A stretch of 64,000 bases of DNA from assembly GCA_001692895.1 (NCBI GenBank), contig KV748179.1, positions 1,798,001 through 1,862,000 on the forward strand. Reading direction: 5' to 3'. The DNA is from Cenococcum geophilum 1.58 (lineage: Eukaryota > Ascomycota > Dothideomycetes > Gloniales > Gloniaceae). Both the position numbers and the translations under genes were made by a program. The notes under the pieces are model-generated. The model did not search any database. It was not told the DNA's origin and saw only the letters and a program-made list of their open reading frames with translations. Position 1 is the first letter of the stretch. Every line of letters begins with the position of its first letter. Below, in pieces: positions 11,901 through 24,360 of this stretch.

Positions 11901-12143
11901 TACTAGTACCTTTATAGTAGGGTTGGTATACTTCTTTAGTGCTAAGGCCTTCTTAATATTAGCTATAGTGATAGCGAAGATTATATATTTAGGTTTCTTA
12001 GTAAGTTACGCTAGCGGGGTAGCTCTAATTATGCGGATATCTAGAGTGCTAAGCTCGCTTAGATTGTCCATAGTTTCTTATTTAGGTTTAGGTTTAGTAT
12101 TAGGTATAGAGTTAGTATTAGATTTAGGTTTAGGTTCTTTAAG
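8956..12143 (-). pseudogene. pol: A, chromodomain, integrase, RNase H, reverse transcriptase
   Basis: Minus-strand pol, read right to left: protease-RT linker near 11760-12143, RT about 11000-11760 with the YINN...ILIYSNN catalytic block at about 11367-11400, RNase H about 10500-10950, integrase about 9300-10400. The chromodomain-like end at about 8990-9140 contains IYLIKWKGF, the aromatic-cage WKG signature. A polypurine tract at 8956-8968 precedes the 3' LTR. Decayed fossil; the upstream end is displaced by B. Confidence 0.85.
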
Positions 12144-12569
12144 TGTAACGGAACCTTGTAGTAAGAACTACGGTGGGCTTGTTATTAGGCTAGGTGTGTA
12201 GGAAATGCAAGTACAAAAGTCAACAACGTAATAATAACTGGTGGAGTAGTTGCCTAACAGATTAACTTTAATTATATTCTAAGAATCACTATAAGGAAGG
12301 AACTATCTAGGTAGGGACTAAGGGTCCTTAAATACACAACTGTACTCCTATAAAATCCTTCTTATACGTAATATACGTCTTATCTATATTAAATGTGACG
12401 TTCCTTATATTTAACGCAGCCAATATATTTAACTATTATATAACTCGCTTATTATTCCTTGTTATATAATTCCATAGGTTCTATCCTAGTCCGTGCCTAT
12501 ATTAACTAACTAGCTTTTTCTAACTCCTCTTTAAGTAGTCGTAATATTGTACTTAAAGCGTCTATAACA
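12144..12569 (-). repeat. B, 3' LTR (left)
   Basis: 426 bases starting TGTAACGGAACC and ending TCTATAACA; same length as its partner at 19674-20099, differing mainly by transitions. Confidence 0.95.
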
Positions 12570-15500
12570 CCATCTCCCTCCTCTTTATCTTCGTCCTTAA
12601 AGATACCTAGTATCTCTAGGTTATTTACTAAAGGTGTAATATCCGTCTAATTAATTTAGTTAATATTATTGCTTATAATACCTAAAGCAATTTCTTCTCT
12701 CTTTTGGGTTAAGCGTTGCCTTTATACCGTCTCCTTAATACTATTACTCGGTGAAGTAATAGCGATCCCTTACTCTTATTATGCGAAAGAGGGGTTAAGT
12801 TATATTATAATCGCGAGTCCTTCTAGTTACTAACCCTCCTCTTATTTTAAATGCACTCGCGCTAATATATATTTATTATATAACGTTCGTTCTATGTCCG
12901 ATGCTAAGTATATATATCCTATTACTCTTAGTAGTCTTTAAGTTCCCTAAATAATTTGTTATAGGGTCTCGTATTTAATCTACCGCTATAAAGCTTAATG
13001 GTGAGCTAGCCTCTGCGCTGCTTAAGGTTTAGCGTACCTTAGAAGAGTCTATATGTGTCTTTAAAGCTTAGCGTCTAGCTTATGCTCGTCTTTAGCGTTT
13101 AGAACGTGTCTATAAGAAAGTTTATTTAAAGAAGTGGAAACTTATTTAATAAGGTCTTTAGGAACTAGGTAATAAAAGAATAGATTCTTCTCCAATAGAG
13201 AAGGAAATAGATTTAAGTAGTTTGGCAACTGCTCTTCTTAGGTCCCCCTTAGGTAACTTATTCTTTAGCGATTCTTCTTTATTAATGCTGCCTAACCTAA
13301 TCTCTTCTGATACTTCTATACCTTTTCTATAGCATTCTTTAAATTCTCTAGTGGCTCCTAGGTAGTCTTAGTGTAGCCTATCCACTTAACCTTATACCAT
13401 GTTTTATTATTAATGTCCTTATAATTAACAATCTTCGATACTTACTATTTATCTTCTTCTTATCCTCTATACGTGTCTGCTTTATAAACCGGTAGCTTAA
13501 CATTCCCATATACTAGCTTTAGCATTACAATATACTATATAGGGTAGATCTTTATTTTAGCTGGTAGGTTTAACTTATATATAACCAGTGGAATCCTCTA
13601 TATAATTTTAAAAGGTCCTAGTCTAACATAGTCCAATTTCTTACTTAGTTATTAACTCTTAAAATTTTTATATAGTANCTANACTTTATCTCCCTNCTTA
13701 AGATCTAGTNCCTTAGATCTCTTANNATTATANTACNTTTTTATTCTNTNNTATACTTTCTTTACTAATTCTATAAGGTCTATATAAAGATTTATTAATA
13801 TCTTTATTCTCTCTTTAGCTATACTACTTATTTTCTTTACTTACTGTAGTAATAATGATATTCTTAGCTTATATCCGTAATTTACCTTAAATAGTAATAT
13901 GCCTATTCTTTCTTAAGGTATTGCATTATATGCGAACTATATAACTAGTAATAGTGATACCTAATTGTTCTATATATAATTGATATAATGCCTTAAATAC
14001 TGCTCTAGCGTCTAATTTAACCTTTCTATTTAACCGTCTGTCTGCGGATAATATGCGGTAGAAGTTACTGCTTAAACTCCTTACTTTGCTAAGAACACTT
14101 CCTAAAATGCTGCTATAAATCTTAGATCTTTATCTGATATAATTTTACTTAGTACTCTATATCTTATAAACACTTCTTTAATATAAATTCTAGCAATATC
14201 TTCTACTAAGATTTCTTCTATGCATGCTATAAAGTATCCCCACTTTATAAGCTTATCTACTATTACTAAGATCGCGTTATAATCTTATCTAGTAATAGGA
14301 TCTCTTAATTTTAGCAACTTAATAATAAAGTCCTATAATATAACCTCCTATAGTTTCTCTAGTATTTTGATAGGTTGTAGCCCTCTATATGGCTTATGCC
14401 TTGTCGGTTTATTCCTTTAGTAATCTAGATATTCCTTTATAACCTTTCTAGCTATCCTCTAGATTCTGTTAATAATATACTCCTCCTAGAGTCTTAACAC
14501 TAAGCCTATAGCTCTATTATATCCTTAAGTTAATCCCTTATAGAAGTCCTCTATAAACTACTCTGCTATACTTCTTAGGATATACTTTACTTCTTAATTT
14601 TCGTATATATCCGTCTGTGGATCTTCTAGCTATACTTCTAAAATTCTTTATGCCCAAAAGCTTTCTAGTATCTTGTAGACTTTCTCTAGTTTATTATCTT
14701 CTTAAGTTGCTGTAATTTTTGGATGATTGTACCTAATTAATCTATCTATATCTTTTTGTAATAAAGCCCCTAATAGCTTTTCCTTATTTTATAGTTTAGC
14801 TTTATAGCTTAGAGCATCTACCCGCGTATTATTTATACCTTTAGTATACTAAATTTTGAAATAGTATTCTATAAGCATCTCTACCTATCTAACCTGTCTT
14901 TAGTTAAGTTCCTTTATTATTAGGAATCCTATTAGGTTCTTATAATCCGTCTTAACTATAAATGGTTTTTCTATGCCTTATAAGAATGCTCTCTATTCCT
15001 TTAATACTATAACTATACCTAATAACTCCTTGTTATAGATGTTATAGTTTAACTCCGGTAGTATTATCTTCTAACTATAGTATGCCACTAGGTGCTATCT
15101 ATCTTAATACCTTTATATAAAGCACGCCCCTAGTATATAGTCTAATGTATCTATTTCTACAACCGTCTTTAGTCCTAGTTAATAGATCTTAAGAACTGGC
15201 TCCTAGGTAAATAACTCTTTAACTTTCTTAAAGAGTTTTCTTTACTCCTCCCCCTATGCCTATAGTTCTTCTTTCTTTATTAACCACGTAAATGGCTTAA
15301 TATCCTTTAACTACTGCGCTATAAACCTTTTATAGTAATTATAAAACCCTAGAAATAATCTTAACTATATAATGTTCTCTAGTTCCTACTAATTTACTAT
15401 AGCCTCAATCTTCTTTAGATCTATGCTAAGTTAGCCTAGTTTAATAATAAATTTAACAAATTCGGTCTTCCTAGTAAAGAACTTGTATTTCTTAATTGCT

Positions 15501-16650
15501 ACTNGCATCTGTTCTTCTTATAGTCTCTTTAAAACCNATTTAATATATTCNCCGTGTTCTTCCTTAGTTATTAAGTAGATAATAATATTATTAAGATATA
15601 CTATAACAAATTTATCTAAGTATTCTTCTAATATATTATTAATACGCTTCTAAAATATTACTAGTACGTTTATAAGCCCGAATTATATAACTAATAGTTT
15701 ATATAGTCCTTCCTTTAACCTAAAGGCTGCCTTCTATTTATTACCTTCCTTAATCCGAATCTAATAGTACGCCTATCTTAGATCTATCTTTGTAAAGATT
15801 TACGCATTACCTATCCTATTTTAGATTTTACTAATTAAGGGTAAAGGATACCTATTCTTCCTAATAATGCTGTTTAACTATCTATAGTTAATATATAGCC
15901 TTAGTTTGCCATTCTTCTTTAGTATAAATAGTACTGGATAACCTACTGATAACTGTGATAGTCTAATATATCCCTTTTATAGATTTTCCTAGATAAACTC
16001 TTTTAACGCTCTACCTTCTTTTTTAGTAAGCTTATAGATTAGAAAGAACTTTAGACTTATTCCTGGTTCTAACTCTATTTTATAGTCCTATGCTATATAT
16101 TTTAATAGCTTCTTACTTTCCGGTAACTATAGTTTCTTACTATACTTATAGTATCTCTTTAGTATATAGCTTAGTCCTTTTTCTATTTCTTTATAGGTTA
16201 CTCCTACTTAGTACTATACTAACTTAGCTTATTATTACATCTTATGGTGTTAAGTATCTCTAATATTGACCTAACCTATAATCTAATCGATCCTTAGATT
16301 GTATTCCTATAACTAAGGTATACCTAATACTGCCTTGTCCCGTCCTAATAGTAGGATATTAAAAGACATCTTAATTTATCTTCCTTTAATAGTTATCTAA
16401 ATAGGTCCTATTTTAAGATTAATAATCCCTCCTCTATAGGTTATTAGATTTCCTAAAATCGTAACTAATAGGTAAAGTTACTCCTTTTGTCTATAAGGTA
16501 GTCCTATTCTCTTAACTACTGCTAATAAGATATGGTTTTGCGTTGCTCCACTATCTATTAGCGCTTTAAACTGCTAATCTTACTAATTAACTCTTAAATT
16601 TAGGTGTTATCCTTAAATTCCTTTAAGGGTCTAAGGCTCTACCACTAGCT
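12570..16650 (-). pseudogene. pol: B, chromodomain, integrase, RNase H, RT, protease
   Basis: Right to left on the minus strand: protease about 16400-16650, RT about 15450-16150 with the VYLNN..IIIYL catalytic block at 15570-15602, RNase H about 14850-15350, integrase about 13700-14800 with its C-terminal RLGPFKI-type block near 13610. The chromodomain-like segment reads WYKVKWIGY at about 13370-13410. Noncoding sequence lies between about 13150 and the LTR at 12569. The same order is found in C. Decayed fossil. Confidence 0.85.
13678..13751. other. cluster of ambiguous bases in B
   Basis: Ten N positions within 74 bases, with single Ns again at 15504, 15537 and 15551. Both stretches lie in pol of B where C is a near relative, so unresolved read mixing between copies is likely. 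Confidence 0.9.
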
Positions 16651-19629
16651 CCCTCTGGTCCTATAGGCCTCTACTTTTCCTAACTATTAGCTACTTAATC
16701 CTAGTATACTTAGCTTGCTCTTTAGCCAATGCCTAGTTTACTTTTTATCTTTAATATACCATAGACACATATTTTCTAGGCATTCCTACTACTATTATCC
16801 GTCTAAGCATTCTTCTATAAGGAATCTTTCTAGTTAAAGTACTAAACTTCCTTCCTCTTAGACCTCTACTGGATGCCATCTATATATATATTTAGCATTT
16901 CTATACTATTGCTTGTCCGTTATCTAGTATATCCTTATAGGGTATTTCTAATTCTTTTCCTTTGGATTCTTATGCATTTCGTATATATCATCTATATACG
17001 CAATCTATAATAACGTATAGTATGCTAGGTGCTTTGGGTTAACTCTTAGCTCGTCTTTATCCCTAAGTTTAAACCTTTATTATGCTAATCTAAACGTTAT
17101 AACTTTATTTATAGGTACTAAAATGCATCTCTTGCTTCTCTAGTCCTCTAAACATTCCTCTAGATCCTTTAATATTATAATTAAGGCTCCTTTAATATGC
17201 GTTATAGCCTTCTCTATAATTAGGTGGTCTTAAATAACTTTTTTATCCAACTATATATAGAAATCTTCCCACTTATTATTATACCTTTGCCTATACTACT
17301 TTTAGTACAGCTACTAGAGTGTATATAGTCTATCCGTAAGGAAGTATCTTCTTATTACTATATCGTGACAGCCCTTTATATATTATTCCTTAAACCTAGT
17401 TAAAATCCCTAGATCCTCTTCTTATTCTAGTTTAGTAAGCCACTTAGCTCTTAGTATACCTACTCTCGGCCTATTAGTAATTCTTTATACTAGTACTCTG
17501 TCCTTTATATATCCTAATATACTAGATCTCTTATCTAGTTTCTATTCTTACTATGCAATAATTCTTTACCTAAACTCTTCCATAGTTTCTTTTAGTTTAC
17601 ACCTTACGCTCTAATCCTTAAAGTCATCTTACTTCTTAATCCTAGTATTAACTTTTCAATCTTTAGTCTGAACACTTTATTTAACTAGTAAATCCTCTAG
17701 GTTTATATATTCGTCTCTTAGTCTAATTACTATTTATACCGTAGATTCTCTAATCTATAAAGAAGCTCCTTACCTTTTATCTATAGGTGTCCTAATTTAT
17801 ACTCCAAATTCTTAACCCCTTAGGTTCTTTAATCCTAAGCTTACTTCTAACTTAAGCTTAGCTCCAGCCTTAGTCCAATTAGGCTTACTTAATATTCTCA
17901 TCTCGTCTTAAAAGTCTTAAATCTCACTTATCTCATCTTAAGAATCTTGTGCTATTGGGAATTCTTGTCCCGAGCTTATTTGTATGTCTTTAAACTAAGC
18001 TACTACTCTACTCCATCGGTTATCGTCTGTTATAGGTCCTTAAGCTTACCTTATCTCGTCTTAAGAATCTTAGTTATCTCTTATCTTGCTATAAGAATCT
18101 TAAGCCTTTAGCCTTTTACCTTTATTAAGTGCTAAAGTAATTTGCTGTCCTACTTCTCTTACGTCTTATAAAGCGATAGACATCGTATCTAGTGGGGTTT
18201 TGATCCCTACTAATATTCCCTATTCTATAGTAGAATTATTCTCTACCTTTAGTATAACATCTCTAAGGTCTACTCGCTCCTAGTAAGCGGCCCTTATTGC
18301 CTTATCGTCACGGAATGTTTCGCCTAGGTCAAATTTATTATCCTTAATATCTAATTTGTAAACTAGTTCGTTAGTTCCTCTATATCCTATAGGTGCTAGC
18401 TCTTATAGCCAATAGCTTACGCCGTACTTAGCGTCCTTATAAATTCGGTATACGTTATTATAACAAAATGCAAAACTTCTAATTAAACATTCTTTTATTC
18501 CTCGCAGTATATTGTTGTCCCTTTATACGTATATATCGTCTACTAGTCTTATACCCTTTACTATATAGTGACTCTACCTACTTCTATAGTCTCTAACGTA
18601 ATAACCCTATTTTCTACAATTTATATAAGCTCCTTCTTTAAACCATTTCTCTTATTATAGAGTCCGCCTAAATATCTTCTGCTATTAAAATCCCTGATTT
18701 AGCCTCTGCTCCTTAGACCTTTAATTACTTAATCCTTATCCTCTAGGTTTCTATAGTTTGCTCCATCTCTTATAGGCTTCTTTAGTACTACTTTGGTCCA
18801 TTAGCTCTACGCCATACTATAGTTTCTAACTTAGCTTTTATCGTTACGTACTCTACGCCTTATACAACTATAAAACTTTATCTTAGCCTCTCTTAGCCTA
18901 TTCCCTTTAGTAGATCCAATTATTAATCTTAATCGCCTAATCTATTAGTTCCCTTAGGGTTTCCGCATCTTCCATCAGGATAATTATATCCTAAACTTTA
19001 GCCTTAAGTCCCTATTTATACTATGCCATAAGCGCCCTATTATTCCACTCTACTTATATTGCTAGTATCTAGAACTATGTTATATACTTAATTACTAAAG
19101 TTCGTTATATAAGGTTCTAGAGTTTTCTTTCCGCTATAGTTATTTCTTCCAGGTCTCTAAATATCTACATAAGTCGTTCTACAAATCCTTCCCAACTTAA
19201 GAACATAAATCGCACGTCTTAGTTAGTAGTCGTTATTCCATTTACCTATATCTCCGTAAGGTAAGGTTTAAACCACTTAAGTGCTTTTCTTAATAAGAAT
19301 AGTCCTGTATAGGCTATCCGATCCATAGGTATAGGTAACTTTACTCCCTCTTATAAGACCTTAAAGTGCATCTGCGTAAGGAATCCTTTAAGCTTTAACC
19401 TCTCTCCTATAAATCTCTTAATTAATAGTAGCTTAATCTTTACTACTCCTATCCCGTTAAGTCTTTCTTCCAACACTATATTATTAGCTATTAGCTAGTT
19501 AACTATTTCCTATAGCTATTTAACCGTTACAGGTTACTATAAGTCAGTATCCGCTATACTAGTATTACCTCCTATCCTTAAAGTAGTTGCTGCCATTAAT
19601 GGCGTCATAGTGGCTACTTTTGGTGGCAT
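16651..19629 (-). pseudogene. gag: B, gag region
   Basis: A start codon at 19629-19627 on the minus strand opens MPPKVATMTPLMAATT and a helical Gag-like stretch. The region is about 3 kb, long for a fungal gag, and aligns through its length with C. It includes lysine- and glutamate-rich parts. I could not place a zinc knuckle with confidence. The exact gag/protease border is an estimate. Decayed fossil. Confidence 0.65.
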
Positions 19630-19673
19630 ATTATTCAACTTCTTATATTAATACTATAACTAGGTAGTAATTA

Positions 19674-20099
19674 TATAACGGAACCTTATAGCAAGAACTA
19701 CGGTGGGCTTATTATTAGGCTAGGTATATAGGAAATGTAAGTATAAAAGTCAACAACGTAATAACAACTAGTAGAGTGGTTGCCTAACAGATTAACTCCA
19801 ATTATATTCTAAGAATTACTACAAGGAAGGAACTATCTAGGTAGGGACTAAGGGTCCTTAAATATATAACCGTACTCCTATAAAATCCTTCTTATATATA
19901 ATATACGTCTTATCTATATTAAACGTAACGTTCCTTATATTTAACGCAGCCAATACGTTTAACCATTATGTAACTCGCTTACCATTCCTTGTTATATAGT
20001 TCCACGGGTTTTATCCTGGTCCGTGCCTATATTAACCAACTAGCTTCTTCCAACTCCTCTCTAAGTAGTTATAACATCGTACTTAAAGCGTCCGTAACA
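19674..20099 (-). repeat. B, 5' LTR (right)
   Basis: 426 bases starting TATAACGGAACC (RIP form of TGTAACGG) and ending TCCGTAACA, followed by the TSD TTAAG. Confidence 0.95.
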
Positions 20100-20104
20100 T
20101 TAAG

Positions 20105-20269
20105 AATCCTTTTTATAGTAGAATACTAGTTCTTCTAGTATTTTTATATATTAAGCTTAAGCTTCTACTTAGCTCGGGGCGGTATAGTGCTTAGTAATAA
20201 CTTATGGAATTTAGCGAAGTTTTCGGATCTATAGTGGATGTTAGTAAAATTCTTATATTGGTAGAATTT
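20105..20269 (-). other. A, 165-base island between B and C
   Basis: The only A sequence between the two sister elements B and C, bounded by TTAAG on the left and AATTT on the right. It lies between A's RT and protease parts, in the protease-RT region by position; too short and mutated for a domain call. Confidence 0.75.
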
Positions 20270-20692
20270 TATAACGGAGCCTTATAGCAAGAACTATAGT
20301 AAACTCGTTAATAGGCTAGGTGTATAGGTAATATAGGAAGTCAACAACATAATAATAACTGGTGGAGTAGTTGCCTAATAGATTAACTTTAATTATATTC
20401 TAAGAATTACTACAAGGAAGGAACTATCTAGGTAGGGACTATAGGTCCTTAAATACACATCTATTCTCCTAAGAAATCCTCCTTATACGTAAGGTACGTA
20501 AGGTATGTAAGGTACGTAGGGCGTTCCTTATAGATCTTATAGAGCTTATAGAGCTTATTATATAACCTTAGTTACTATTCCTCATTACATAATTTCACTA
20601 GCTCTATCCTAAACCATACTCTTATTAACTAACTAGCTTCTTCTAACTCTTCTCTAAGTAGTCGTAATATTGTACTTAAAGCGTCCGTAACA
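20270..20692 (-). repeat. C, 3' LTR (left)
   Basis: 423 bases starting TATAACGGAGCC and ending TCCGTAACA. It contains short tandem TAAGGTACG units at about 20494-20522 that B lacks. Confidence 0.95.
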
Positions 20693-23600
20693 CTATCTCC
20701 CTCCTCTCTATCTTTGTCCTTAAAGATCCCTAGTATCTCTAAGTCGTTTACTAAAGGTAGAATATCCGTCTAATTAATTTAGTTAATATTGTTACTTATT
20801 ATACCTAAGGCTCCTTCTTCTACCGCAACTAAGCGTCGGTCTCGTACTATAGCCGTTATACTATTTCTGGGTGAGATTATACCTTCCTATTCTTATTGCG
20901 CAAAAGAGGGGTTAGTCTATATTATAATCGCGTTACCTATTAACTAACAACCGTCTTCCTATACTAAATATACGCGAGCGAATATATAATCCTCTTATAA
21001 TATCTATTCCGTTTCTAATACTAAGTATATGCGTCCTGTATTTCTTAATAGTCTTTAAGTCTCTTAAGTAATTTATTATAAGGTCTTATATTTAATTTAC
21101 CACGGCAAAGCTTAATAATAAATTATTAAAGGCGCTAGCCGAGATTTACTAGCTTTAGTATAATAATAAGCTTTATCTAACTCGGATTTATAATAAAGAG
21201 CATTATGCCCTTAAGGCTCGTTAAAACGCTTATGCTTGTCTTCTTTATCTTAAGAAAGTTCGTAAGATGGTCCGTTTTAAGGAGTAGAAACTTATAAAAT
21301 AAGGTTTATAGGAACTTAGCGATAAAAGAACAGATTCTCTTTTAATAGAGAAGGAAATAACTCTAAGTACCTTGGCAGGTGCTCCTCCTAAATCCCCCTT
21401 AAGTAACTCATTATTTAGTAATCCTTCTTTATTAATACTGTCTAACCTTTTTTCTTCCAATACTCCTATACCTTTCCTATAACGTTCTTTAAATTTCCTA
21501 GTAGCTCCTAGGTAGTCTTATTATAGCCTATTTACTTAACCTTATACTATATTTTATTATTAACGTCCTTATAGCTAACGATCTTTAAAACTTGCTATTT
21601 ATTTTCTTATCTTTTATATATATCTACTTTATAGTCTAGTAGCCTAATATTCCCGTATACTAGCTCTAGCATCACGATATGCTATATAGGGTAGATCTTT
21701 ATCTTAGCTAGTAGGTTTAACTTAAATATAACCGGTAAAATCCTTTATATAATTTCGAAAGGTCCTAGTCTAATATAGTTTAACTTCTTACTTAGTCGTT
21801 AACTCTTAAAATTTTTATATAGTAGCCATACTTTATCTCCCTCCTTAAGATCTAGTCCCTTAGATCTCTTAGCGTTATAGTACCTTTTTATTCTTTACTA
21901 TACCACCTTTACTATTTCCGTAAGGTTTATATAAAGATTTATTAGTATCTCTATTCTTTACTTACCTATACTACTTATTTTCTTTACCTAGTATAGTAAT
22001 AGCAATATTCTTAGCTTATATCCATAATTCGCCTTAAATAGTAATGTTCTTATTCCTTCTTAAGGTATCGCATTATATATAAATTGTATAACTAGTAATA
22101 ACGATACCTAATTGTTTTATACATAATTAATATAATACCTTAGATACTATTTTAGTGTTTAGTTTAGTTTTTCCGTTTAACTATCTGTCTATAAATAATA
22201 TACGGTAGAAGTTACTGCTTAAACTTCTTATTCCGCTAAGAATACCTCCTAAAATAATGCTATAAATCTTAGATATCTATCTAATATAATCTTACTTAGT
22301 GCTCCATATCTTATAAACACTTCTTTAATATAGATTCTAGCAATATCTTTTACTAAGATTTCTTCTGTGTATGCTATAAAGTATCCCTACTTTATTAGCT
22401 TATAAAATTACGTTATAATCTTGCCCGGTAATAGAATCTCTTAATTTTAGCAACTTTATAATAAAGTCCTATAATATAACCTCCTATAGTCTCTCTAGTA
22501 TTTTAATAGGTTATATCCCTCTATATAGCTTATATCTTACTAGTTTATTTCTTTAGTAATTTAAATATTTCTATATAACTTATCTCGCTAGTCCCTAGAT
22601 TCTATTAATAATATACTCCTCTTAGAGTCTTAATACTAAGCCTATAGCTCCGTTGTGTCCTTAAGTTAATTCCTTATAAAATAACTTAATAAATTCTTTT
22701 ACAATATTTCTTGGCACGTACGTTACTTCTTAGTTCTTATACTACTCTAAGTTTAAATCCTCTACCTATATGTCTTAGATTTTTTATAACTAATTACTCT
22801 CTAGTAATTTATAGGTCTAGCTAATTTCTCTTATTACTATAATTTTTGGGTAATTATATCTAATTAATCCGTCTATGTCTTTTTGCAGTAAAGCCCCTAA
22901 TAGCTTTTTATTATTTTATAGTTTAGCCTTTTTACTTAGAGCATCTGCTTATATATAATCTATACCCTTAGTATACTAAATCTTAAAATAGTATTTTATA
23001 AGCATTTTTACCTATCTAACTTATCTCTAGTTAAGTTCTTTTATTATTAAGAACCCCGTTAGGTTCTTATAATCTATCTTAACTATAAATAGCTTTTTTA
23101 TACCTTATAAGAATGCTCTTTATTCCTAAAGTACTATAACTATACCTAATAACTCCTTATTATAGATGTTATAGTTTAGTTCTAGTAGTGTTATCTTCCA
23201 ACTATAGTATGCCACTAGGTGCTATCTATCTTTATATTTTTATAGAAAGTACGCCCCTAGTATAAAGTCTAATACATCTATTTTAACCACTGTCTCTAGT
23301 TTTAGTTAGTAGATTTTAAGGATTAGGTCTTAAGTAAACAACTCCTTAACCTCCTTAAATAGTTTTCTTTATTCTTCTCTCTATACCTAAAGTTCTTCTT
23401 TCTTTATTAACCTTATAAATAGCTTAATATCCTTTAACTATTAAGCTATAAACCTTCTATAGTAATTACAAACCCCTAAAAACAACCTTAACTATATAAT
23501 GTTTTCTAGTTCTTACTAATTTACTATAGCCTTAATCTTCTTTAGATCTATACTAAGTTAGATTAGTTTAATAATAAATCTAACAAAATCTGTCTTCCTA

Positions 23601-24157
23601 GTAAAGAACTCGCATTTCTTAATTGCTACTAGCATTTATTCCTCTTATAGTCTCTTTAAAACCTATTTAACGTATTCTCCGTGCTCTCCCTTACTTATTA
23701 AGTAGATAATAATATTATTAAGGTATACCATAACAAATTTATCTAAGTATTCTCTTAATATATTATTAATACGCTTTTAGAACGTTGCTAGTGCGTTTAT
23801 AAGCCTAAATTGCATAACTAATAGTTTATATAGTTCTTCCTTTAACCTAAAGGCTGCCTTCTATTTATCGCCTTTCTTAATTCTAATCTAATAGTACGCC
23901 TATCTTAGATCTATCCTTATAAAGATTTACGTATTACCAATCCTATCTTAGATCTTATTAATTAAGGGTAAAAGATACCTATCCTTCCTAGTAATATTAT
24001 TTAACTATTTATAGTTAATATATAACCTAAGTTTCCCGTTTTTTTTTATTACAAATAGTACTAGATATCCCGCTAGTAACTATAATAGTCTAATATATCC
24101 CTTTTATAAGTTCTTTTAGATAAACTCCTTTAATACTCTCCCTTCTTCTTTAGTAAG
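20693..24157 (-). pseudogene. pol: C, chromodomain, integrase, RNase H, 3' half of RT
   Basis: Aligns base for base with B 12570 to about 16020. The RT catalytic block lies at about 23701-23730; RNase H, integrase and a chromodomain-like end lie to its left. The D insertion at 24157 falls within the RT coding region. Decayed fossil. Confidence 0.85.
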
Positions 24158-24360
24158 TGTTAGGCCATAGAGACGCACTGGCCGTAACCGGCTTAGCGCA
24201 GGCGAGGCGCAGGCGAGGCGCCTATAAAACGTAGTCGCCCCGTATTAGAGAACAGCAGAATTCAGTTCTACAGTTCTACTTTATTAAGAACCAGATATCT
24301 ATTGCATTCCGCTACTGTTATTATGTTACTATATGCCCTAAGGACCTTGGCGTCCTAACA
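24158..24360 (+). repeat. D, 5' LTR
   Basis: 203 bases, TGTTAGGCC...GCGTCCTAACA, with a tandem GGCGAGGCGCA motif at about 24200. GC-richer than its surroundings. Confidence 0.95.

Larger units (their letters stand above)
12144..20099 (-). mobile_element. B, Ty3/Gypsy chromodomain element, full length
   Basis: LTRs of 426 bases at 12144-12569 and 19674-20099, TSD TTAAG at 12139-12143 and 20100-20104, inserted in A. The purine-rich tract next to the left LTR on the minus strand (GAGGAGGGAGATGG) puts the 3' end at the left. Total 7956 bases with no nested insertion. It looks complete in layout but its frames carry many breaks. Ambiguous bases cluster at 13678-13751 and 15504-15551. Confidence 0.95.

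Noticed and set aside
11923-12201. A 92-codon plus-strand frame.
   Set aside because: It crosses the A/B junction at 12143/12144, so it is a chance product of the insertion and antisense to A pol.
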